A DNA stretch of 64,000 nucleotides from Eledone cirrhosa (lineage: Eukaryota > Mollusca > Cephalopoda > Octopoda > Eledonidae): assembly GCA_964016885.1 (NCBI GenBank), contig OZ024745.1:55221300-55285299 (forward strand), written 5' to 3'. The notes under the pieces are model-generated. The model saw nothing but the letters and a program-made list of their open reading frames with translations. It ran no database searches and had not been told where the DNA came from. The position numbers and the translations under genes were made by a program. This document shows positions 50,191 through 62,919 of the stretch, in pieces (position 1 is the first letter of the stretch; every line of letters begins with the position of its first letter).

Positions 50191-52915
50191 GGGGGTTTTA
50201 TTCCTCCCAGACGCCACGGAATCTAACATGGAGTATGAGGCGGGAGTGAAATGGCAAACGGTCTGCCACAAAAAACAAAAAAGGAAAAACCCCTAGGTTT
50301 CACACTCCAAAATTTAAGGCAGTCAAAGATGGGTAAAGGCTGCAAGGAGACTTGCAGCAATGCCACCACCATTACCATCACCACCACAAGCATCACCACC
50401 AACAGCAACCACACAACCACCAGCATCACCAAAAGCACCAACATTGCAAACACAACAAAACACACACACCCAACAACAACAACAAGAAAACAGCAACAAA
50501 ATCACCCCTCCTCCCAAAGAGTACACAGCCATAAACATGACAAATAGTGAACTCATACAATATATAAAGCAGTACACAGACATCACAGAAAAAAACTGCT
50601 ACACCCCACCAACACCAAGAACTCTCCCGACAAACATAAGCAACATTGAAATCAAAATAGAACAGTACAAACTTTTAAAACAAAAAGTCCCCAACGCAGT
50701 TGGAGACTTCAGAGGGTCGGATACCAAGTGTATATACATTGACATCCTCTTGGAAACACCCATGACCATCCAAAGAGACGGTTCTACTGTCCCTTCACCG
50801 CACGGTCAAGGTAAGTGATCCTTTCTCACTTGACCCGTTACTCATCCAACATGGTCATACTTAGAATAGGCTGTATAAATGTACGTGGCCTGGGGTCATC
50901 TTGGAAGCAGGGTCACCTGCTCAATGACTTCAGGTCACTAAATATAGATGTGGTGGCCATCAGCGAGACCAGAATCTCCGAAGCAGGAGCCTTCGCACAG
51001 ATCTTCGGCGGCTACGATGTATACGCATCTCCCTGCCGTCCAGGATCGAGGGAAGGGCATGCTGTGCTTTTTCAGAGAGGCTTGGATCTCGCCATACGGG
51101 CCATCTTCCTGGACCCAGAAGGTAAGTCGGAGGTTCTGGACGTTAACGGCAACGAAGGCAATGCTTTCAGGCTAGTAGCCGTCTACACCCCAACAGGGGC
51201 AGAATGGCCAGATTTCTTCAGACGTCTAGAGACCTTTCTTGGAACGTCCCGCTCTTTAGTGTTAGTGGGCGACTGGAACGGTATCTTAGATGCACGTTGG
51301 GATTATGTGGGGCTAGTAGACAGGGCAGGAGGGTGTAAAAGCCTCAACAACCTGCTCAGACGTTTTGAACTCTCTGACAGGAATAGAATGGATTATCCGA
51401 ATGTGCCATTGTGGAAATGGGCAAACCGCATGGGTCATCCAGATCGTATTTATATAGGGTATTCTGTAGGGATACAGATAAGGCTAGTGTAGGTTGTCCA
51501 CATTTTAAAGTAGTCGACTACACGGACAACAAATTTGTGATCTGTGATTTGACTTAGATATACTCCATAGGCAAGGGTCCGGCTACTAGAAGCTGAACGC
51601 GGTTTAACGAATTAGTTAAGCATCTGTTGATGGCTGTGATCGTCATCAACAGGTGGTGGTTTACCCTGAAAAGGGCTATTAGAGTAGAATCGATAAGGTT
51701 TAGCAAAGGAGTAGTGATAGAGGAAAATTGATTAGAGGGAGAGTTAGTTAGAAAGCTAGAAGAGGCGTTTAGGACAGGCATCGCAACCGACGTGCTTGCG
51801 GCGAGATTGGCACTCAACTAATTCTTCAACGCAAAGCATGAAGGCTGCGTTGTCAGAGCTAGAGCGCGTGCTCTAAGACACGGGCGGGGGGGGGGCGAAA
51901 GCCGTTCAATGGGCCCGGGTGGTGGAGGCGCGACGTGGCAACAAGTCCACAATTCGATCTTTGCCTGATCAAAACGGGTGTATGTTGCTCGAACCCGAGC
52001 AAATGTGTGCGGCTTTTCAACAGCACTTTCCTCAATTGTTCGGGAGCGGCGCCGGATCAGAGTATGGACTTTGGTGCATACATTGACGGACTGCCGCGGC
52101 TCTCGACGACTGCAGCGCAGTGCTGCGAAAAGCTGATAACAGCAGGTGAAATACGGGAAGCGATGTCTGACTGCACGAGGGGTAAATCGCCAGGTTTGGA
52201 TGGTCTGCCCTAGGAGCTTTATGCGTATATGCCAGACTTGTTCGGCGACCTCTTGCCATATGTCTATTGCAACTGGCAGCAGAACGGGAGAATTCCCAGT
52301 TTTGTGAGCCAGAGAGCGGTGGTGCTGCTAAGAAAAGACCCGAACAAGGAGGACGTTATAAACAACTTCAGGCTCATAACTCTGCTAAACGCAGAGTTTA
52401 AGATTTTGGCCAAGATGTTAGCAAAGAGATTGGCGCTTGTCGTCGGTGATCTGGTGGGAGTGGCGCAGATATGCGCTATCCCGGACAAATCCATCCACGA
52501 CAACCCCCATCTCATGCGATACATCTTAGAGAGGATGGTTATGGAACCTGCCACGGGTGGAGCCCTCATCAACTTGGATCAATCTAAAGCATTTGATAGG
52601 GTCGACCATCGGTACCTGGCTGCGGTCCTCGAGTCGGCCAGCTTCGGGTCCGTTTTTAGGAGCTAGGTCGCTACGATTCACAGCGACATCTGCTCGATTG
52701 TGAGGGTGAATGGTCACTTTTCGCAGGCTTTCAGCATCATGCGCTCGGTCCGCCAGGTTTGCCCCCTCTCGTCCCTCTTGTACGTACTGGCCCTCGAGCC
52801 TTTACTGCACAAATTGGAGACCATGAGCTTACGCCGACGAGGACACCGTGGTGGTGTCGAGCACCAAACACGTCCAGATGCTCGGCACCGCTCTCAAGGA
52901 ATACGAAGAGGTTTG
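50190..52915 (+). pseudogene. APE-type LINE (L1/Tx1-like), forward copy, 3'-truncated
   Basis: Same family as the reverse copy, joined to it head to head inside ORF1. ORF1 part: 'LPDATESNMEYEAGVKWQ' at about 50,200-50,255, a CAC/CAA-rich stretch, and C-terminus 'RDGSTVPSPHGQGK' ending at 50,818. ORF2 begins at ATG 50,851 ('RIGCINVRGLGSSWKQGH') and keeps most of the endonuclease ('AISETRIS', 'VLVGDWNGILDARWD') to a frameshift near 51,440. RT: 'GKSPGLDGLP' then a TAG at 52,211, 'RLITLLNAEFKILAKMLAKR', motif A 'ALINLDQSKAFDRVDHRYL', a TAG at 52,664, and motif B 'SVRQVCPLSSLLYVLALEPL'. The catalytic ADD reads as 'ADED' in another frame near 52,833. The similarity ends at about 52,915, so the 3' end is lost. 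Confidence 0.88.
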
Positions 52916-53800
52916 GAATTTACCATTCATATGAGAGCTCCATCCTCGTATATATTGTATGTAGCTGCAAGTATTGAAATATATGGTGCCTTCAAATATT
53001 GCACACATAGCGCCACAATATTATGAAAATATTCAGCGTTGGAAAGAGGTTTTTATGCGAAAAGCTTTAGTTATATTCATACAGCCTGGCCAAAGTGGTT
53101 GACCATGATGATAATTATCACCAGGCAAGTCTTACACGATATTCTCTTTCTGTAAATAAAATTACCAAACTATAATAAAACTCACACATCATATATTAAA
53201 GATTGAAGTTAATTCATGCTTATAGTTTTCTTTGTGTGTACATATTTTTTTAGGCCTCTACATATAAATTAAAATGGATATTCAGTGGACCAGCTGCTAA
53301 ATGAAGAAATTCTATATTATAAGAGATATAATTGAAAATTGATTGACTATATAATAACATGGATAGCACTTTATACATTTTATTCACATTCAAACTTTAC
53401 AAACAATATTAGTATTACAGCATTTTCGATTAACTCCCTAGCGTGCATTTCGAGGCATTTTTTCAAAATCATTTTTTCAAGCAATTCTATAGCGGTATTA
53501 CTGGGCAAAATGCATTCACTTGAAATGTTGATAGGATCACTCCGAAGAAAATTTCAGCATTGGTTTGTGTGTGAAATATTGATTTGTTCATTTCCAATGG
53601 AAATATATTGACACTGTGTCCAATTTTATGAAATATTAATGTTATATGAATTTGAATGGGATACATATGGATTAGAAATACGCATGAATGACAAAAGAGT
53701 ATAATATGAAAACTGCAATTTTAACATTTCGCTGCATGTATACATTACCATATGCATAAATATGAATGGTAAGAGATATATTCATACATATATATAATTG
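52916..53800. other. No recognisable gene
   Basis: AT-rich flank of the LINE; no credible exon. Confidence 0.45.
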
Positions 53801-54454
53801 AAAACACATACAGACATATGTATATATAAATAAATATATATGTATATATATATATATATATATACATACATACATATACACACACATATATATACACACA
53901 CACATATATACCCCCCCCCACACACACACGCATATATATATATATATAAAGTAAGATCAATAGGTGTGCGTATAACTCTCGTTCGATACTAAGTGCAAGA
54001 AAGTTCAATTTATTAATATCTTATGGGAAAATAGAGCATAGTAATTTAATTCAGATGAAAACCAAATATTCTAATTTAAATAATACACTTTTTAAAAAAA
54101 GCAAGCGTTGCAAAATTATAAGGAAACTTGATAATTTCAATTCAGATAATTCCAACTGACAGTCAGGTACCCATTAGATTTGCGGAAAGCACCAGTGTGG
54201 GGATGGAACAGTTGCATTGAGTTATGGAGATTATATTTAGATAGGTTTTTAATTAGGTTAGCAGACATGGATAGCATAGTGACCACGAGTAAAAATGGTA
54301 ACCTATTTATAACTCAAATTTAAGCTCGTCATGTAGACATAGAAAATGTAGACAGCGATCCTGTTACTAGAGAGAAAACGTGTATAGGCATATATATATA
54401 TGAATATCATGTATAAACCAAGTATATATATATATATAAATGTAAACATGTATG

Positions 54455-54495
<41 letters not shown>

Positions 54496-54567
54496 GTAAA
54501 TATGTATATATGTATATATATATAAATGTATGTATATATATATATATGTATATATACATGTATATAT

Positions 54568-54628
<61 letters not shown>

Positions 54629-54640
54629 GTATATCTATGT
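53801..54640. repeat. Scattered TA/CA/TATG simple repeats
   Basis: TA, TATACACA and a 9-C run at 53,801-53,950; TA/TGTA arrays at 54,380-54,630. The 430 bp between them is unassigned. Confidence 0.85.
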
Positions 54641-57600
54641 CGAAATGCATACAAGTATATATATAGTATTAAGGATACTATTTATGGTTATGTATATACT
54701 AAAACCTTTTATAGTTATATATATTTTAAACCCTAAATAGTGAAAGACAGTAATTTATTACTATCTTATTACCAGGTATATATATATATATATGTATGTG
54801 TATTTGCACGTCCTCCCATTCTGTGTTTGTGCGTGTGTGTAAGTCTGTGTGCGCCAGTGTGTGTTTAGAATTACATATAAATGTTGGAATATAAGATTTC
54901 ACACAATGTTCCTCCAATGCATCCATTTGCTATGTTCGTAGGAATATCAAAATATTATTATCACTGGGGGATCGATCTAGGATGCAACTATATACATATT
55001 ATCACGATAATATAATCGAATATGATTTAAATATTATCTTATAAAGGCATCTCGAACGGAAATATGGTTTCCTTTCCCTAAAATGTTATTTGAAGCATTC
55101 GATTTGAACCTCAGGTAGAGTGAAAAAGGCAGGGATAATCTTAAAGATACAAATACCTACACAATAGAATTATTAACTTGCAACTAAAATCAAGCATAAA
55201 AATATATATTTGATTCGAGATTACAAACCAAATGACAAATATTTCATGTGTTTTAAATTTATACATATCTACACATGCAAAGGAATTATGTTGTACGTTA
55301 AAATATTGATGCAATGGTTATCATATCTTGTAAATACAATATAAACGTCGTTGAACTGATTTGGGTGTATAAATGTGCAAAACAATGTTTTGAATTTCGA
55401 CTACATCTGCTACGTCTCTCGATATTTCACATTACACCTAAATTACTAAAATATTTAAAGACACTGGAATAAATACATGGAAGCTCCTTGCTAGGAAATG
55501 TTTGGTGCGAATATTTTACATTTGATAGATTGAACAAATAGATTGATAAAAGCGAGCACATTACTGAGAAAATAATTCTGTGTTATACGACCATTGTCTG
55601 ATTCATACTTATACAATATTTGAAAAGGTGTGTGTGTGGGGGGGGGGGGGGTTCAGTGCATGTACATCTAGGCGAAGATGCCATACAATATTTGCTGGAA
55701 AGGGTTTTAAATTGAAATTATTAACTTACAATATGTTGTATCCTTCAGAATGTGTGCTGCAATACACATTTACATTAAAGGCTTATTTTATGTTGAAATA
55801 TATCATAATTGTCATTATTCTACAAGATAGGAAACGAAATTATTTAGGATTACTTCATGCGTTTAACAAGAATTAATTCGCAAAGAGGTTATTAAATTAT
55901 GAGATAAGTAACACATATGTTTATAGATTACACTAACTAAATTATATGTCATTAATACCATAAAAATATTCTATTACCAACGCACTATTGTTTCTTAATG
56001 GTGAAAAATGATTTCGTTTTTCTAAGTATTAACTGGGTACTGCTGTTGTCTATACACAATTTATATTTATTCGCTAGATTATTTGTCTTTTACAAAATAA
56101 TGCATATGATAATTATGTATATTTATTCTGTGCCATCCCTCAGTGCCATTCCTCAGATTTAAAATCAGAGCGACCCATTTCCTACACAGACTGTCATCCA
56201 AGGTTGTCTACCTGAAACAAATGATTCTAACGCGCAAGAAAATATTCTTTGCTATTTCTCTTTGTCAGTTCCAAATATCTCCGCCATATGAAGGCCGGGA
56301 ACTGGTTATCAGAATTTATGAGTTGCATGCCAGTCGGTGAATTTTAGTGGCGAGTAGATTTTTAGACCTATTTCCACAACAGCAATGATAACCTCAGTTT
56401 CTTTATCTATAACACCAGATTTCCATAACGACTTGAATAAACTCAACATAGAGATCTCTGAAGAAACCACGGTATTCAGAATTTTCTGTCTAATAAATGC
56501 GAGAACAGCCAATCACTCTCCATGTCTGCACTTTGTGTTCAGCCACATGTTGAGTCCTTGTTTTCTGATTTTTTTAAATTTAGTAATATTTCGTCCTATA
56601 ACTGCCGGAGACTACTTAGTCCCTGGAGGTGCCTGCTAGCATATTTTACACACGTCTTAGTAGTTTCAATCGCAAAAGTGTCCTATGAGAAATGTTACCT
56701 AAAACTGTAAAGAAGCAAAATATTTAGTCAAGCTATGTACCTTGGCATTACAACGTAGCTTTCTTCAATGTTCATAGCTACCTGTAATCTAGCAGTAATA
56801 AGTCCTGAATTGATAGCTAATGAACCTACTTTGCATTCGATAACCCTCGTCTATATCAGGAAACTGAACCCATTAAATCCACTCATGTCTGTTTACTAAT
56901 TGAGAATAGTATATCAATTATTAAACTGGAATATAAAAGGGATCACCAAACCTATAAACAATTAACCCAATTTTTAATGGAAAGCAATGATTGTGTAATT
57001 GTTAATTGCTATAGACTTCGATGTTTATATGCAAAATAATAAAATAAGAAATGAAGTTTGAAAGAAATACCTGCTAAAACATTAAGCTGAACACGATTGC
57101 ATGTTATAGGCCGGATGCAATCCTACGACTAGCTTATACTTAAATCAATTCAGAGCGTATATCATTTATAAATAACATAGATGTTGTAAGCAAACAAAAT
57201 AACCCCGTATCATTATATCACATTAAGAGCATAACAACTATGTCAAGTAAATGGAAATAGAAAATCCTTCACTTTAAATGCAGATGAAAAAAAAAAAATT
57301 TCCCACCATATAACCGTCTCGATGAATCGTTTTCGTGGAACATAGATTGCTTGAATTTCTTTATGAAACTTTAATTCGCGAACAAAGCTGCCGTATAAAT
57401 CTACTAATACCTAGTTGCGATGAACTACTAAAATTAAGAAACATAAAATCTATACTATTTGCAAGAGGCAATGTGTATTTAGACAGCATTTTAAATGCTG
57501 TATATTTATTCAGCTGTAATATCACTGTATGAATGGACATTAAATAAATTGTCCGAAGGTTAATCAAAGAAGAACAACTTAATTAAAACTTTAATTATTA

Positions 57601-58070
57601 ACTTAACTTCAGAGATTGAAATCGGAGAATTAGACCAGAACCCCCGTTAGTTAAATAAAAATAGATCAAATAGATAATATTCATCACAGAAGAATTAATG
57701 AGAATAATATCGAGAAGTACTTTTGAAGTGACAGGCTATTATCAAATGCCGAATCGATTTTCAACAATAACAAAACAGGAGCAAATATAATTGTGAACCC
57801 TGATCAGGAGCAGCGTTCAATAGGATATGTTGAAAATGAAATGATGATAGTAGGCTTGCGACAAATTGCCCACTGACATTGCAATCTACGTTTCTAAATC
57901 GTTTATTAATAAGATATATCTTCTTGTAGATAGCGAAAATAGGTTTGAAAAACATGGAAGGCTGTTAGAAGTTAGTTAATATATTCGGCAGAAATTCCTA
58001 GAAGCAGGCAAAAGATTAGGATAAGGAACTCATATGAAGCTGGTAAACAATTTCACAATATATATATATA
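54641..58070. other. Long AT-rich stretch, no recognisable gene
   Basis: The longest non-repetitive part of the window. It includes a TG/TA patch (54,775-54,870), a 14-G run at 55,638-55,651 and a 10-A run near 57,288. Frames of 60-100 codons (for example 56,143-56,340 and 55,580-55,876) show no motif I recognise. Confidence 0.45.
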
Positions 58071-58162
58071 TATAACGAAGGAAGTGTGATAAGTAACCAG
58101 CTGGACCATAATGCACCAGAGTACTCAATACTTAGGGTAATAGGAAAATGTTCAAGACCCCG

Positions 58163-58165
<3 letters not shown>
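58071..58165 (-). repeat. PLE-type terminal segment, reverse
   Basis: Reverse complement of the terminal segment at 20,960-21,040 and 28,010-28,090 ('ACTCAATACTTAGGGTAATA' on the plus strand), flanked by TA runs on both sides. Confidence 0.8.
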
Positions 58166-58166
<1 letters not shown>

Positions 58167-58203
<37 letters not shown>

Positions 58204-58204
58204 A
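58167..58204. repeat. (TA)n run
   Basis: TA tract separating two PLE-type termini. Confidence 0.9.
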
Positions 58205-58500
58205 CAATATATTAATATATGGAAACTATATTTATAAAACCATATTTATTTTATTATATATATTTCAAGGGCAACCAAGGCAAATTATGGTGCGTTTTCA
58301 TCAGATAAAATACAGATTTGTTTTATAAATAAATATTGACATACCCGGAAAAAAGACAACCTTAACGGTTGGAGCTTCCAGGATAGTGGAGATAATACTT
58401 TATTGAGGGTAATACAAAGTTATGAGTGAGTATGCAAATGAGTGTCCGAAAAGTTGAAAAGATAACAGTTTATTTAAATTAAACTTTTCGAAGAGGATGA
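58205..58500 (-). repeat. Left inverted terminal repeat of a PLE, with hammerhead
   Basis: Reverse complement of about 60,495-60,775. Includes 'GAAACTATATTTATAAAACC', the ribozyme, 'GACATACCCGG' and 'AACGGTTGGAGCTTCCAGGA'. Same family as the repeats at 7.1, 12.4 and 25.8 kb. Confidence 0.88.
58240..58325 (-). ncRNA. Type I hammerhead ribozyme motif (copy d)
   Basis: Minus strand: CTGATGA at 58,304-58,298, GAAA at 58,266-58,263. Helix II has AA/TT, two mismatches, then GC/GC and ACC/GGT with a bulge. Helix III is U-AUAU-A, followed by AUA. Helix I begins with eight continuous pairs. Confidence 0.7.
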
Positions 58501-59889
58501 TATGTAAGGAAGAGAGAAAAAAAGAGAAAAAAAAAGAAAAGGAAGGAGAAAGAGAGAAGAGGAAAGAAAGAACGGTTATACATATTGAAGAAAGTCAGAA
58601 TGAATGAAGATATAAGTTTTAATTGAAAAATATACATAGCGTAAATATATCTAAGTGAAAGAAGAAGTGAAAGAAGAAATAAGATTATCGTGGAAGAATA
58701 ATATGTAGAATGTAGGGTTCATTACGCTGTGATTATAATATTTATAATGATAGGTTGAAAAATTATATTCAAATTAAAAATTAGAAATCAAAATTAAAGA
58801 TTAAAATTAAAGATTAAAGATTTAATTTAATAATTTTAATATTAATATTAAAAATTAAAATATTAAAATATTAATATTAAAAATTAAAAATTAAAAATTA
58901 AAAATTAAAAATTAAAAATTAAAAATTAAAAATTAAAAATTAAACATTAAAAATTAAAATTAAACCAAAGTATTTATATTATATTAAGATGTATTAGTAA
59001 TAATATATTGGTTTAGATGTGTATGTTAATGATTATAAATTATTTAAATAAATGTATAGTATTTTACATTAGAAAAAATCTAGTATAGTTTATTTTATTA
59101 AAGTAAGTTTGGCAAAATTATATTTATTAATAGTTGTAAGTCAAAATTTAAACATCCAAATAATTCTAAATTTATGAAAATTTACGAGAGTTTACAAAGG
59201 AATAACTACTTAATTATATTATAAAAAACAGTAAGGAAGTATAAAGGAAGTTAGAAGTGATTTTTTAAGATCTCAAATGATTCCAAGGATTAAATGTTAT
59301 AAAGTTAAACATTTTATCTTAAGAATATAATTAAAACATAAAACATGTTATTTTATAAGAAATCATAAATTTATCTTAAGAATATATTTAAAACATAAAC
59401 CATAGGTTATTTTATAAGAGGTCATACTTGCTATAAAGTTAAACAAATTTATCTTGAGAATATAGTTAAAACATAAACCATAGGTTATTCCACATATATA
59501 TAACAAATCTATATATAAAAATTATATGTTATTCCACATATATATAAATATTTGGATACATATATTAAAAATGTTTGAAGATATAAAAATATTGGAAGAT
59601 ATGAAAATAATGGTTTTTTCATATCTTTCAAAGAATTTTCTAAATCCTTCCGAAAGTTTTTCAATGAAAATTTTCTTTAAAAGAATTTCAAGTAGTCATA
59701 TAAAAAAGGTTATAATCTATTGATAAGTGTAATACTATATTTATGAGGTATAGATAATAGAAAGTAAATTAAATATATATGAATCATATATAGATATAAT
59801 CTGAAGGATGACGTTGTAGGTGGTTGGATATAGAAAACATTATGTAAAGGAGATTAACCATATATTACATTTTATATATATATTTAAAA
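58501..59889. other. Very AT-rich interior of the PLE composite
   Basis: Contains AAAAATT-type heptamer repeats (about 58,780-58,950) and repeated 'TTATCTTAAGAATATA' phrases (59,312-59,470). No RT motif survives; the RT half of the element appears to have been replaced or deleted. Confidence 0.55.
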
Positions 59890-60492
59890 GTTGAGTTTAA
59901 ACGATGTTTACAAGAACTAAATAAATTATTTCGCAAATTAATAGAGTTCTTACTTTTTAGTATAAAGAATATTTCTTCAATGCAAAGTGAGCAAATGTTG
60001 GATAGAGCCGTGTAATGAAAGAGCTTTGGAGATAATTTCCCAAAATAAAGAGTAGTTAATTTTCTTGGATTTTAAGTTCCATAATAAATTGGATAGAGAA
60101 GTTGAAGATTTTTTACCAATATTCGTAAAGGAACATGTATGGTTATTGAAACGAGATTTGAAGTCTGTGGAAGTAGAGCCGACATAGTTAAAGGAATTTT
60201 CATTGGTTTTGACATTACAATTGTATACTATATGTTTAACTAAACAGTTATTATTGAGAGGACAGTTAGATTTAATTCTACAATTACATTTATCTGAATT
60301 TATATTATTAGGAGCCGTAACATTATATTGGATATTGCTAAAGGTATTAATGCTATTCTGGTTAAGTTTCAAGTTTCTATTATTAATTCTATTAATATTC
60401 TGCGCTAAATTCATAGTGGTGAAATATGAGCGTTTAATAGTATGTCTATTAAAGATTGAGTAATATTTGTTTCTCTCTCCCTTACATATCAT
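59890..60492 (-). pseudogene. PLE GIY-YIG endonuclease remnant
   Basis: Minus strand: 'KYYSIFNRHTIKRSYF', 'NLAQNINRINNRNLKLNQNS', Cys cluster 'CNCRIKSNCPLNNNC', then the GIY-YIG pair 'IVYNCNV' and 'NYVGSTSTDFKSRFNNH'. A frameshift near 59,985 separates this from the C-terminal end 'CSLCIEEIFFILKSK' and 'NLFSSCKHRLNS'. Closely related to the C-terminus of the PLE at 8.8-10.5 kb. The start is cut by the right inverted terminal repeat, so only the endonuclease part remains. Its 3' end faces the (left) interior and not a terminal repeat of its own. Confidence 0.88.
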
Positions 60493-60494
60493 CC

Positions 60495-60775
60495 TATTCC
60501 AACTGTTTAATTTAAATAAACCGTTATCTTTTTAACTCTTCGGACACTCATTTGCATACTAACTCATAACTTTGTATTACCCTCAATAAAGAATTATCTC
60601 CATTATCCAGGAAGCTCCAACCGTTAAGGTTGTCTTTTTTCCGGGTATGTCAATATTTATTTGTAAAACAAATCTGTATTTTATCTGATGAAAACGCACC
60701 ATAATTTGCCTTGGTTGCCCTTGAAATATATATAATAAAATAAATATGGTTTTATAAATATAGTTTCTAAATAAG
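60495..60775 (+). repeat. Right inverted terminal repeat of a PLE, with hammerhead
   Basis: Mirror of 58,205-58,500: 'CGGACACTCATTTGCATACT', 'GGAAGCTCCAACCGTTAAGG', 'GGGTATGTCAATATTTATTT', the ribozyme and 'GGTTTTATAAATATAGTTTC'. Confidence 0.88.
60668..60755 (+). ncRNA. Type I hammerhead ribozyme motif (copy e)
   Basis: CTGATGA at 60,685-60,691, GAAA at 60,723-60,726. Same helices as the mirror copy at 58,240-58,325. Core intact; helix II is weakened by two adjacent mismatches. Confidence 0.7.
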
Positions 60776-61884
60776 TGCGTCTAATATCGGGCGTATTTCT
60801 CCCGTAACATTGCCAATGTAGATATTCTGGAATTTGTCGCTACAGTCAGGCCGGATGACATCAGGGACGGATTAATATGTTCATTCTGCACGACACCTCG
60901 TCCCAGTCTGGATACACTTGGATAACAATACAAAATCAGACCCTTGGTCTACTTAACTGGTCTGACTGGCTAGCGATCCATGATGCTGCTGAATATCATG
61001 GACCTGGCACTCCATTTGCGCTAAAAATCCACCGACCTGTCTTGCTCAATCGTTAAATCCTATTTCAGAATTTAGTAACCATCATTATTATCGAGGATTT
61101 CGACTCAATTACAGAGCTCTACTCTGATCCAGCTTCCGCAGTATCGACTAAAAAATAAGCATATGCAGCAGGAATATAAGAGTACGGTGTTGACGGACAG
61201 ATGATCTAATATGAAACGGTTGGGATTGGTGGTCAGTTATACGGATCACTGGAGAGATGTCGCTGTGCATTGAAGTATTCCAGCTTCTAAGGGAGGGACC
61301 TAAAACGGCTATTTGAAGACATCATCCAAGTTGCGATAGTCAACAATATGTAGAGATTTCGAGCGATGCAAATTGATCTCAACTCCATTAAAAAATTGTA
61401 TTAATCGCTACCGTCTTTATGAAGTATAGCCTGATGTAGGGCTTGTCGTGTACAGGCCTGGTGGGGGCTGGACAGTTATATACCACTTCACCTAGACATT
61501 CTACGGCAAATGGCCACATATTTGAGAGAACCTTGAGCCTAATTATAATTAGTTTGCAGGTTACAACATTTGAAATACTAACATATTTTTTTCTGGAAAC
61601 TCCTCACTAATGTTACTATTCTCTCGCGTATAGTACGGGGAGGTCTCTCATTCTGTTGCGATTAGCAGTAGACAAATGTGAGGATATTGGCGAATAGTTC
61701 CGGCATATATAAGTCAAGATCGTACTATGGACCATCCAAAAATAAATATTTGTGCCTCGTACAACCGCTTATTATTGTTCATTGTCGGCTCTTTATGGCA
61801 CTCCACATCATCCATTGAGTGTCATGGTACTAGTTGTTATCTTAAGTGTTTTGTCTCTCTTGAATTGTTCGGGGTGACAGGTGT
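60776..61884. other. Unclassified, GC-richer block
   Basis: More balanced base composition than its surroundings. The end (61,610-61,830) has an LTR-like look: starts TGTTACTATTCTCTCGCG, with TATA-like CATATATAAG near 61,704 and AATAAA near 61,739. No gag, integrase or protease motif is recognised, and no second copy is in the window. Confidence 0.3.
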
Positions 61885-61963
61885 TTGAAACGCGGGAGAA
61901 AGCAATTTTGTTTGCATCGATTGCTTCATGATTATTTCAGTATCATTATCATCATCCTCATTA

Positions 61964-61971
61964 TGAGTAGC

Positions 61972-62021
<50 letters not shown>

Positions 62022-62105
62022 CAGCAGCAGTATTATTATTATTAGTAGTAGTAGTAGCAGCAGCAGCAGGAGCAGCAGTAGTAGTAGTGGTAGTGGTAGT
62101 AGTAT

Positions 62106-62144
<39 letters not shown>

Positions 62145-62157
62145 CAGTAGCAGCAGC

Positions 62158-62208
<51 letters not shown>

Positions 62209-62220
62209 TGGGGGGGGGGG
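61964..62220. repeat. (AGT)n/(AGC)n trinucleotide array ending in poly-G
   Basis: About 80 trinucleotide units, mostly AGT with AGC and ATT variants, followed by 11 G (62,210-62,220). Confidence 0.95.
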
Positions 62221-62520
62221 TTCTTTATAAGCACCACCTATATTATTTGTTGTTGATGTTATGGTGTTTATATTTTGCTTTACAAATTGTGTACCTCTCT
62301 GTGGATAACCGTCTGTTCAATTCGTCGCTTTCTCAAATCAAATTGAAAGCTCCATTTATTATTTAGCGCAGCTCTTGCATTTCAGTGGATATTTGACTGG
62401 TCATCGACAAACCCATTTATGTTAGACTTAAAGAAGTAAAAATTTCCAGAAAAACGTTACTAAAAAGGTAAAATGTGTAAAATGTGTATAAAGCGATCTG
62501 GAAAAAAAAATGATAATATA
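62221..62520. other. No gene seen
   Basis: Unassigned sequence between two trinucleotide arrays. Confidence 0.45.
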
Positions 62521-62522
62521 AC

Positions 62523-62582
<60 letters not shown>
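62521..62582. repeat. (TAA)n array
   Basis: About 20 TAA units. Confidence 0.95.
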
Positions 62583-62779
62583 TAGACAAGGGAGAGGCTA
62601 GCAAAAGATATAAATAGATTGACTTAGTGACCTGGCCAAGGCCAAACGACAATATCAACAAATATGGGACTGCTGGCTCACCCCTTCCTCACCAACAATA
62701 TAAAAAGCCCCGGCACCACCACCGACATAGCCAACAACAATAACAGCCAACTACAACAACAAGTATATTATATTATTGT

Positions 62780-62828
62780 AATGCACTGAGTGATTGCTGG
62801 CCTTGTGCCTGGAGTGGAGACAATTATT
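62780..62828 (+). mobile_element. SINE tail fragment
   Basis: 'GCACTGAGTGATTGCTGGCC' through 'TGGAGTGGAGACAATTATT', the last about 50 bases of the cephalopod SINE with several changes. Confidence 0.8.
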
Positions 62829-62919
62829 AATAATTTCATTCTTAAGCCACGCAATGCTCACATTAAAGAACCACTCATGATAATAACAATTTTAAAAAAA
62901 ACAACAAAAAGAAAACCCC

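Noticed and set aside
49530..50586. Several overlapping Val/Cys-rich frames opposite LINE ORF1
   Set aside because: Antisense of ORF1 low-complexity sequence.
61885..62256. Ser-rich frame (plus) and Leu-rich frame (minus)
   Set aside because: Produced by the AGT trinucleotide array.
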